Below, in pieces: positions 57,783-64,000 of a stretch of DNA of 64,000 nucleotides. Origin of the DNA: Anaerolineae bacterium. Its GTDB lineage: Bacteria; Chloroflexota; Anaerolineae; Aggregatilineales; Phototrophicaceae. Under the pieces are notes generated by a model, which saw only the letters and a program-made list of their open reading frames with translations, made no database searches and had not been told where the DNA came from. Within the stretch, counting starts at the first letter, position 1. Every line of letters starts with the position of its first letter. The stretch lies in the NCBI GenBank assembly GCA_022823165.1, contig JAJDXR010000081.1, positions 1-64,000 of the forward strand. The letters are read 5' to 3'. The position numbers and the translations under genes are program-made.

Positions 57783-58556
57783 TCACAGCCACTCGTCGAT
57801 GATTCTAGCCAGTTCGCCGCTGTCTTTCAAAGCGGACAAAGCGCGTTCGACCAGTTTCCAGGCTTCAGCGCGGTCTCGCCGTACCGCTATCGCATAGGGA
57901 TCCTGTGTGACGTAGGCTGTGCCCGGGCGCCAGGCTTCCTGCGTTCGCGCATACAGACGAAAGGCGGTCGCGTCTGTCAGCGCGCCATCCGCCTGCCCGT
58001 AGCGCAGCGCGTCCAAAGCGTGTACGGGCAGCTCGTAGGGCAGCTTCTCGATTTGCGCCCCCGCGCGCTCCCAAGCCCGAATCTGGCTGTCGGCGCTGCT
58101 GGCGTACTCATAGGCTATTCGCTGGCCATCCAGGGCCTCAGCATCCAGCGCCGCGCCCGGCTCGCTTGCCAGCAGCAAACCGTTGTCGTAATAGGGCTGC
58201 GAATAGCGGACATCGTCGCGCCGCGCCGGCTCAATCCGCAGCGCTGAAATCAACAAATCGACCTGGCCGCTGATCAGGGAATCGTATAAGCCGTGGTAGC
58301 TGATGCTCAGGAAGCGCGCCGGAGCGCCGATTTCCCGCGCCAGCGCCAGCCCCAGGTCGATGTCCAAGCCGCGCAGCTTGCCGCCGTCATCGCTTGCGAA
58401 GGGCGGGAAACTTCCGTCCACGCCGATCGCGATCTCGCCGCCCGGGAAGGCGACCGCCGGATCCGGCGGCTGATAGTGCTGGATCATAGCGGCGACCAGC
58501 AGCGCCAGCGGCAAGGTCAGCGTTAAGTTGCGCAACAGGCGGCAAAATCGCTTCAT
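57783..58556 (-). CDS. Family 3 extracellular solute-binding protein
   Basis: 257 residues: a signal or anchor helix (about 9-25), then the amino-acid-type periplasmic binding domain with IAIGVDGSFPPFASDDGGKLRGLDIDLGLALA, YHGLYDSLISGQVDLLISALRI, YSQPYYDNGLLL and YAIAVRRDRAEAWKLVERAL. Family 3 proteins bind amino acids for ABC importers or act as sensor inputs. No permease or ATPase lies nearby. Its ATG overlaps the stop of the GH-A gene (ATGA), so the two are translationally coupled, an uncommon pairing. Confidence 0.85.
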   Translation of the reverse strand: MKRFCRLLRNLTLTLPLALLVAAMIQHYQPPDPAVAFPGGEIAIGVDGSFPPFASDDGGKLRGLDIDLGLALAREIGAPARFLSISYHGLYDSLISGQVDLLISALRIEPARRDDVRYSQPYYDNGLLLASEPGAALDAEALDGQRIAYEYASSADSQIRAWERAGAQIEKLPYELPVHALDALRYGQADGALTDATAFRLYARTQEAWRPGTAYVTQDPYAIAVRRDRAEAWKLVERALSALKDSGELARIIDEWL

Positions 58557-59728
58557 GCTTTTGCTTTTGGCGGCGGCAGCCAGGGCCTTTCGCTCCGCGC
58601 CCAGCCGCGCGCATAATCCTGCAGCGCGAAATAGATGGGCTTTTCCAGGAAGTCGGCGCTGACCAGGGTCGAATTATCCGGATAGCTGTGGACATCCGCC
58701 GGAAAGCGCAGCGCCCATAGACAAAGATTCTCCAGCCAATCCCAATTACGCCCAGCGAATTCAAAGGCGCGCAAAGTATAAGCCGTGCGCTGCGGCGGGC
58801 GTACCGCTTGCGCCCAGCGGGGATGGTCGTTCCAGCCGCTCTCGGTGATGGTTGCCGGCTTGTGGCCGTCGCCGTTGGCCCGCATGATCTCGCGCAGCAG
58901 CTCGCCGCGGCGGAAGTTAAGACGGTCGCGCCCCGGCTCCGCTTCCGGCGGCTCGCGGAAACCATAGCTGTGAATCGCCAGGACGTCAAAATATGACCCT
59001 GCGCCCAGGTCATACATATCCTGCAAGAATTCCAAATCACTGAGGCCCATGGCGCTGCCTCTGGGCTCCAATGTCGGCGCCAGCGCCCCCGCCAAAATCA
59101 CAGCCTGCGGATTTGCCGCCTTGATCCGCGCGTAGCTCGCTTTCAACAAGCCCACGTAGCGCGCGGCATCCACCGGCTGATAACCCCATTCGAAGCTGAG
59201 ATTCGGCTCATTCCAAATAATGAGATGGTCCACCACACCGGCGTAATGTTTCGCGAAAGCCGCGGCATAATCAGCGAAAGCCGGGAACAGGTCCTCGGTC
59301 AAATGATTCAGCGTTTCCGTCTTGCCGTCTCGCGCCCAATCGGGCATCAGCCCCAGCCGGGCAATAATGCGCAGACCCTGCCTCTCGGCATGGCGCGCGA
59401 TTCGGTCCGTCAATCCCCAGTCGTAGCGTCCGCGCTCGCGCTCGACATAAGCCCAGGGGAAAAACTGCACGATCGCGCTCGCGCCCATTTCGCGCGCCAA
59501 CTCCAGCGACCGCAAGATTGAGGCCTCCTCCACCTCGTTTTCCAACAAAGTGTGGACGCAGACTTGCGGCTTTACCGTGTCGACGGTCTGTCGCTCGGCG
59601 GGCAGCAGGTCAGTCACCGGCTTGCGCGCCAGCAGCAGCAAAGCCAAGGCCAGCATTCCCGCCAGCGCGCCCGCGCGCTGGCGCCTGGAATCAACCCGGG
59701 TCCTCTGCTCAAACATTCGATGTGACAT
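58553..59728 (-). CDS. Membrane-anchored clan GH-A glycoside hydrolase-like protein
   Basis: 391 residues. An Arg-rich N-terminus and one hydrophobic helix (about 20-35) suggest an outward-facing anchor. The rest is a TIM barrel of the GH39/GH5-like type: FFPWAYVERERGRYDWGLTDRI, IARLGLMPDWA, LIIWNEPNLSFEWGYQP with acid/base E174, VLAIHSYGF, and ATITESGWNDHP with nucleophile E296. Both catalytic acids are present at expected strands 4 and 7. Substrate unknown. Followed by the coupled solute-binding protein. Confidence 0.82.
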   Translation of the reverse strand: MSHRMFEQRTRVDSRRQRAGALAGMLALALLLLARKPVTDLLPAERQTVDTVKPQVCVHTLLENEVEEASILRSLELAREMGASAIVQFFPWAYVERERGRYDWGLTDRIARHAERQGLRIIARLGLMPDWARDGKTETLNHLTEDLFPAFADYAAAFAKHYAGVVDHLIIWNEPNLSFEWGYQPVDAARYVGLLKASYARIKAANPQAVILAGALAPTLEPRGSAMGLSDLEFLQDMYDLGAGSYFDVLAIHSYGFREPPEAEPGRDRLNFRRGELLREIMRANGDGHKPATITESGWNDHPRWAQAVRPPQRTAYTLRAFEFAGRNWDWLENLCLWALRFPADVHSYPDNSTLVSADFLEKPIYFALQDYARGWARSERPWLPPPKAKA

Positions 59729-59943
59729 GAACTGCGCAATCAGTTACAATGGCCCTTGCTTGGCGGCGCACTCACTATAGTAGCAGGTGATCCCCTCAAG
59801 CAAGATCGCGGAAAAGCCGGAATGGAAAATGTCAGCGCCGCCATCTCAGTCAGAATACCTGAATCATTCGCTGTGATTCCAAGAGTGTAATGAAAATGAC
59901 TGGACTGTGCTGTAAGAGGTTTGCCAAAAAAAAATCGAAACGC

Positions 59944-60012
59944 TGTAGGGGCGAGCCTTGGCTCGCCCGCTCTCGATGAAAGTTCAATTTGATTTTCGCA
60001 TGACTTACTTGG
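59944..60012 (+). repeat. Composite palindrome-tail repeat
   Basis: GGGCGAGCC-TT-GGCTCGCCC (59949-59968) and, after 30 bases, CATGACTTACTTGG (59999-60012). The 27 bases from 59944 are identical to those around 55-81. The rest of the 385-base gap 59729-60113 shows an AAAAAAAA run near 59930 but no gene; two short ORFs on minus were rejected. Confidence 0.75.
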
Positions 60013-60113
60013 TTCCACTTCTGCGCCTCCGCGCTGGAATACCCGGTGTAATGCATGGCCGACATAGCAGCGCCAGCGACCTTGCTCGCCAACAGAAAGG
60101 GGGATGACCTCAC

Positions 60114-60851
60114 GTGTCGCAGCGAATCATAGCGATGTGGTCGGGACCGCGAAATATCTCGACTGCGCTGATGCGCTCATGGGCCAGCCGCGGCGATACC
60201 CATGTCATCGACGAGCCCTTCTATGCGCATTACCTGCAAGCTACCGGCTACGATCATCCCGGCGCTGGCGAAATTATCGCCGCCTACGAGACCGATTGGC
60301 GGCTGGTGATTGACCAGTTGCTGGCGAATAGCGGCAGCAAGGCGATCTATTATCAGAAGCACATGACGCAGCACATGCTTGACCATATCGACCGTTCCTG
60401 GCTCAGCGAAATATCAAATTGCTTTCTCATTCGTGATCCGCGCCGTATGCTGCTATCATTCGCCAAGGTGATTCCGAATCCGCGCCTGGATCAAACCGGG
60501 CTGCCGCAGCAACTCGAGCTGTTCAACACCGTCAAGCAAGCGACCGGGCAAGTCCCGCCGGTTGTCGCCGCGCGCGATGTGCTGCGCGATCCCGAGGGGA
60601 CACTGCGCCGCCTCTGCGCCGCGCTGGATGTCGCCTTCGACCGCGCCATGCTGGGCTGGCGGCCGGGCAAACATGCCAGCGACGGCATCTGGGCTAAGCA
60701 CTGGTACGCCGGTGTGCAAGCCTCGACCGGCTTCGCGCCTTACCAGGAGGACGACAGTCCCGTGCCTGATAATATGCGCGCGCTGCTGGACGATTGCCAG
60801 CAGTTGTATGACCAAATGGCGCCCTACTGTATTCGTCAGGAAGATGAATGA
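60114..60851 (+). CDS. Sulfotransferase-like P-loop protein (plant BCAT-like N-domain type)
   Basis: 245 residues starting at GTG 60114. IAMWSGPRNISTALMRSWASRG is a 5'-PSB/P-loop-like start, DEPFYAHYLQATG follows, then KHMTQHML, CFLIRDPRRMLLSFAKV (3'-PB-like Arg/Ser), ARDVLRDPEGTLRRLCAAL and DGIWAKHWYAGVQASTGF. From memory, this order matches the N-terminal region of plant proteins called branched-chain aminotransferase-like, in which it is fused to a class IV aminotransferase domain. Here the partner is a separate gene overlapping by 4 bases. Whether it transfers sulfate is unknown. Confidence 0.7.
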   Translation: MSQRIIAMWSGPRNISTALMRSWASRGDTHVIDEPFYAHYLQATGYDHPGAGEIIAAYETDWRLVIDQLLANSGSKAIYYQKHMTQHMLDHIDRSWLSEISNCFLIRDPRRMLLSFAKVIPNPRLDQTGLPQQLELFNTVKQATGQVPPVVAARDVLRDPEGTLRRLCAALDVAFDRAMLGWRPGKHASDGIWAKHWYAGVQASTGFAPYQEDDSPVPDNMRALLDDCQQLYDQMAPYCIRQEDE

Positions 60852-61765
60852 AACAAGCATTTAATCCCAAAAACAAAGACTTGCTGATTAATATCAACGG
60901 CGAGCTCCACCATCGTGATGTGGCTGGCATCAGCCCCTTTGATTCCGCCGTGCAAGGCGGAGACGCGGTCTGGGAGGGGCTGCGCCTGTATCAGGGCCGT
61001 ATCTTCAAGTTAATCCCGCATCTCGACCGCCTGCGCGATTCGGCCCTGGCTATGGCTTTCAGCGAGATCCCCTCGCATGAGCGCATCATCGCCGAAATCG
61101 GCAAGACCCTCGCCGCGAACCAAATGACCGACGGCGTCCACATCCGTTTGACCTTGAGCCGCGGCCTCAAATATACTAGCGGCATGGACACGCGTTTGAA
61201 CACCAGCGGGCCCACGCTAATTGTGCTGGCCGAGCATAAGCCGCCCGTCTATGACAAGACCGGCATCCGTCTTATCACCGCGGGCATTCGCCGCATCCCG
61301 CCCGACTGCGTCGATCAGAACATCCACTCCTGCAATCTGATCAACTCCATCCTCGCCAAGATTCAGGCTAACGCGGCCGGCGTCGATGACGCCCTCATGC
61401 TCGATTATCAAGGCTTCGTCGCCGAGACCAACGCCACGCATGTCTTCATCGCGCAAGACGGCGTCGTCCTGACCCCGGACAGCGGCTCTTGCCCGGAAGG
61501 CATCACCCGCGCGACCGTGCTGGAAATCTGCGCGCGCGACGGCATACCCTGCCAGGTGAAGAACATTTCGCTGGCCGAGGTCTATCGCGCCGATGAAATG
61601 TTCTGCACCGGCACCATGGGCGAGCTGGCGCCGGTCGTCGAGCTGGACGGGCGGCAAATCGGCCCAGGCGCCGCCGGTGACATGACGCTGAGATTGAGCG
61701 AACGCTTCCGCGAACGCACCCGGGTGGAAGGCTATCAAGTGGTGGAATTGCTATCCGCCGGTTAA
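60848..61765 (+). CDS. Class IV aminotransferase-like protein lacking the PLP lysine
   Basis: 305 residues of the BCAT/D-AAT/ADCL fold: INGELHHRDVAGISPFDSAVQGGDAVWEGLRLYQG, FKLIPHLDRLRDSA, VHIRLTLSRGLKY, then QNIHSCNLINSILAKIQAN, AETNATHVFIAQDG, SCPEGITRATVLEI and MFCTGTMGELAPVVELDGR. In D-amino acid transaminase the PLP lysine lies in DIKSLNLLGAVLAK. Aligned here, that position is H160 (IHSCNLINSILAK), so the Schiff-base lysine appears replaced by His while the phosphate-binding GITR and the Glu of AETN remain. It may be a non-PLP or regulatory homologue. It overlaps the sulfotransferase-like gene by 4 bases. Confidence 0.75.
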   Translation: MKQAFNPKNKDLLININGELHHRDVAGISPFDSAVQGGDAVWEGLRLYQGRIFKLIPHLDRLRDSALAMAFSEIPSHERIIAEIGKTLAANQMTDGVHIRLTLSRGLKYTSGMDTRLNTSGPTLIVLAEHKPPVYDKTGIRLITAGIRRIPPDCVDQNIHSCNLINSILAKIQANAAGVDDALMLDYQGFVAETNATHVFIAQDGVVLTPDSGSCPEGITRATVLEICARDGIPCQVKNISLAEVYRADEMFCTGTMGELAPVVELDGRQIGPGAAGDMTLRLSERFRERTRVEGYQVVELLSAG

Positions 61766-61806
61766 ACTTTAAGTGATGCGTCGTAGACCAATAGGAGAAA
61801 CCCCGT

Positions 61807-64000
61807 ATGTCAGATCTTTCATTTGTTGGTAAACCAACGCCGATGATTGACGGTCCCGCCAAGGTTACCGGCAATCTGAAATACACCGGCGACCTGAAAC
61901 TCGCCGGCATGCTGCACGCCCGCTTCGTCTTGAGCAGCTACGCTCATGCCGCCATCCAAGGCATTGATACCGAAGCAGCGCTGGCTGTACCCGGCGTTCA
62001 CTCTGTCTTGACCGCCGCTGACCTGCCTGATGTTACGCCTTCATCGCGCGCCCGCCTGATGCTCGCCCGCGAGCGCGTGATTTTCGTCGGTCAGCCTATC
62101 GCCATGGTGCTGGCTGATACGCCAGCCGCCGCAGCCGATGGCGCCGAATTGGTCGAGGTCGACTATGACCCACTCGAGGCCGTCACTTCCATGGACGCAG
62201 CCGTCGCCGAGGGCGCGCCCGTCATCTGGCCCACCGGCATCCCCACCGGCGCCGAAGACGAAGCCGCCCACGGCGCGGACACCGGTGGCGAGTCCGAAGA
62301 AGACGAAGGCGAAGCCTCTAACATCGCGGGCCGCACGCACATGGAAACCGGCGATGTAGCGGCCGCCTTTGCCGAGGCCGACGTCATCGTCGAGCGCAGC
62401 TTTGAGACGCCTATGGTGCACCAAAGCTCAATCGAAACGCAGGGCTGGGTGGTGCAGCCCAACCCCCTCACCGGCGGCGCCACCATGTGGGGCAGCCTGC
62501 AATCGCCCTTCGGCGTACGCATGGACGTGGCCGATGTGCTCGGCGTACCCGAATCCGACGTCACCGTCTACGGTATGCCGGTCGGCGGCGCATTTGGCGC
62601 GAAATTCGGCCTCTACGAACCGCTGATCGCTCTGGTCGCGGTTACCGTCGGCCGTCCCGTCAGCTTGATCCTGACCCGCGGCGAAGAGCTGCTGACGACC
62701 AATCCGGCGCCGGCGCTGCGCATCGACGCCAAACTGGGCTTCAAAAACGACGGCGGACTGCTGGCCATGCAAGCGACCGTGACCGCCGATACCGGCGTAT
62801 ATCCCAGCGGTCTCGGTGGTTTCGCCGCCATGCAATTCGCCAGCTTCTACCGCTGCGAGAATCTGCTGCTGGAATCCATCAATGTCGTGACCAACAAGCA
62901 ATCGGTGGGCGCTTATCGGGCGCCGACATCGCCGACGGCTTTTATGGCGGTCGAGACGCTCTTTGATGAGGCCGCCGCCCAATTAAATACCGATCCCGTG
63001 GAGCTGCGGCTGAAGAATGCGGCCCGCGGCGGCGATCGGGCTCCCGACGGCGGCGATTTCCCAACTGTCGGCATGGTCGAGACCCTGGAAGCCGCCCGCC
63101 AACATCCGCTGTGGCGCAATCGCGAAGCATCCCGCCAACAGGGCCGCGGCGTCGGCATCGCCATCGGCGGCTGGATGGGCGGGCTGGAACCAGGCGCCTC
63201 CGTCTGCAAGCTCAACCGCGACGGCGTACTGCAAGTGCAAATCGGCACGGCGGACCTCTCAGGCACGCCGACCTCCTTCGCGCTGCTGGCTGCCGAGGCT
63301 TACGGCGTCGCGCCCGACAAGGTGCGCTTCGTCTACAGCGATACCGACAGCGCGCCTTATGGCGGCGGCGTCGGCGGCAGCAAAACCCTCTATACCCTGG
63401 GCAACGCGGTTATCAATGCGGCGCGAGACGCTCGCCGACAGACACTCGCTATCGCCGCCGAAGAGTTTGAAGTATCAGCCGAGGACCTTGAAATCATTGA
63501 TGGCCGTGTGCAAGTGCGCGGCTTCCCCGACCGTTCGATCACCTTGGGCGAAATCGCCGGCAAAGGCATGACCTTCGGCGGCAAATACGAGCCGGTGCAC
63601 GGCAACGGACGTCAAGCCGTCACCGATCGTGCGCCGTCATTCTGCGCCCAAATCGCCGAAGTCGAGGTCGATGAAGAAACCGGCGATGTCAATCTGCTGA
63701 ATCTGGCGGTTGTGCAAGACGTCGGCCGCGCCATCAACCCGCTGGCGGTCGAAGGCCAGATGCAAGGCGGCGCTGTGCAAGGCGTCGGCTGGGCGCTCTA
63801 CGAAGAGATGCGCTACGATGCCGACGGTCAATTGCTGTCCGGCTCCTGGATGGACTACGCCATGCCTGACGCCGTTCAAGCAGCGCCCATCCATACGCAA
63901 ATCGTCGAAGTGCCCTCCATCAGCGGCCCCTTTGGCGCGCGCGGCGTCGGGGAACCGCCGGTCATCCCGACTGTCGCGGCCATCGCCAATGCCGTCGCCC
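61807..64000 (+). CDS. Xanthine dehydrogenase-family molybdopterin-binding subunit (partial)
   Basis: Large Mo-cofactor subunit of the xanthine/aldehyde oxidase/CO dehydrogenase family, truncated by the window end after 731 codons with no stop. KPTPMIDGPAKVTGNLKYTGDL is the standard N-terminus; AMVLADTPAAAADGAELVEVDYDPL, VHQSSIETQGWVVQPNP, GMPVGGAFGAKFGLYEP, VGAYRAPTSPTAF, and near the end INPLAVEGQMQGGAVQGVGWALYEE and GPFGARGVGEPP, with the likely catalytic Glu in GVGEPP. An acidic stretch at about residues 140-168 (ESEEDEGE) is unusual. AGGAGA lies ahead of the ATG. FAD and 2Fe-2S subunits would be expected nearby, outside the window. Confidence 0.92.
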   Translation, partial: MSDLSFVGKPTPMIDGPAKVTGNLKYTGDLKLAGMLHARFVLSSYAHAAIQGIDTEAALAVPGVHSVLTAADLPDVTPSSRARLMLARERVIFVGQPIAMVLADTPAAAADGAELVEVDYDPLEAVTSMDAAVAEGAPVIWPTGIPTGAEDEAAHGADTGGESEEDEGEASNIAGRTHMETGDVAAAFAEADVIVERSFETPMVHQSSIETQGWVVQPNPLTGGATMWGSLQSPFGVRMDVADVLGVPESDVTVYGMPVGGAFGAKFGLYEPLIALVAVTVGRPVSLILTRGEELLTTNPAPALRIDAKLGFKNDGGLLAMQATVTADTGVYPSGLGGFAAMQFASFYRCENLLLESINVVTNKQSVGAYRAPTSPTAFMAVETLFDEAAAQLNTDPVELRLKNAARGGDRAPDGGDFPTVGMVETLEAARQHPLWRNREASRQQGRGVGIAIGGWMGGLEPGASVCKLNRDGVLQVQIGTADLSGTPTSFALLAAEAYGVAPDKVRFVYSDTDSAPYGGGVGGSKTLYTLGNAVINAARDARRQTLAIAAEEFEVSAEDLEIIDGRVQVRGFPDRSITLGEIAGKGMTFGGKYEPVHGNGRQAVTDRAPSFCAQIAEVEVDEETGDVNLLNLAVVQDVGRAINPLAVEGQMQGGAVQGVGWALYEEMRYDADGQLLSGSWMDYAMPDAVQAAPIHTQIVEVPSISGPFGARGVGEPPVIPTVAAIANAVA

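Noticed and set aside
59740..60113. Short minus-strand ORFs in the gap before the sulfotransferase-like gene
   Set aside because: They run through the dispersed repeat and have no ribosome site or recognisable sequence.

Overview
The window looks like one contiguous piece of a moderately high-GC, free-living, amino-acid-prototrophic bacterium. Chloroflexota (an Anaerolineae-like lineage) is the best guess. The clues are a T-box in front of trp, a fused shikimate kinase/dehydroquinate synthase, LipM-type lipoylation, RqcH and RicT homologues, LytR-CpsA-Psr and SH3 envelope proteins, tRNA genes without encoded CCA, and many short palindromic 'GTAGGGGCGAGCC' repeats. The phylum is an inference; no rRNA gene is present.

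Layout. 1-2257: repeats, two polyamine/iron-type ABC permeases, then a tRNA-Asp unit with its own promoter and terminator. 2276-3520: lysA. 3553-4741: a low-GC islet with a SocA/Panacea-like gene followed by a proteasome-like peptidase carrying an intact Thr1/Asp17/Lys33 triad, beside two CAT-anticodon tRNAs. 5128-12899: uvrB, an HDAC-family/GT39-like/small-membrane-protein operon, aspS and a TIP-like aquaporin. 12988-13237: a strong promoter and hairpin around an apparent structured RNA. 13236-21411: LCP protein, lipM, rlmI-like, ligA, SH3 protein and polX.

21552-29679: a repeat cluster, a complete T-box riboswitch (UGG specifier, UGGC bulge) and trpEGDCF-nudix-trpBA. 29734-32352: a membrane protein and a GT39-like protein joined at a 12-G tract, behind a promoter whose spacer holds a perfect palindrome. 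32412-39253: a Phe-Tyr-Tyr-Tyr-Tyr leader peptide, antiterminator and terminator in front of aroH-tyrA-aroA-aroE-aroC-aroKB-aroQ. Tryptophan synthesis thus appears controlled by uncharged tRNA, and the common/tyrosine branch 3 kb away by ribosome stalling. 39365-42095: a glutamine synthetase-like gene and a convergent aspartate kinase.

42359-50026: ricT-like, PIG-L deacetylase, M20 amidohydrolase, an S51-like protein, purA, a small membrane protein plus cytochrome c, and rqcH. 50042-56538: three glycosyltransferases, a PfkB sugar kinase and an ABC exporter. 56535-59728: an oxidoreductase, a family-3 solute-binding protein and a membrane-anchored GH-A hydrolase. 60114-64000: a sulfotransferase-like/class IV aminotransferase-like pair in which the aminotransferase lacks the PLP lysine, then a truncated molybdopterin oxidoreductase large subunit.

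Most promising leads: the Panacea/peptidase pair, the tyrosine attenuator, the lysine-less aminotransferase pair, the composite palindrome-plus-tail repeat family and the orphan structured RNA.
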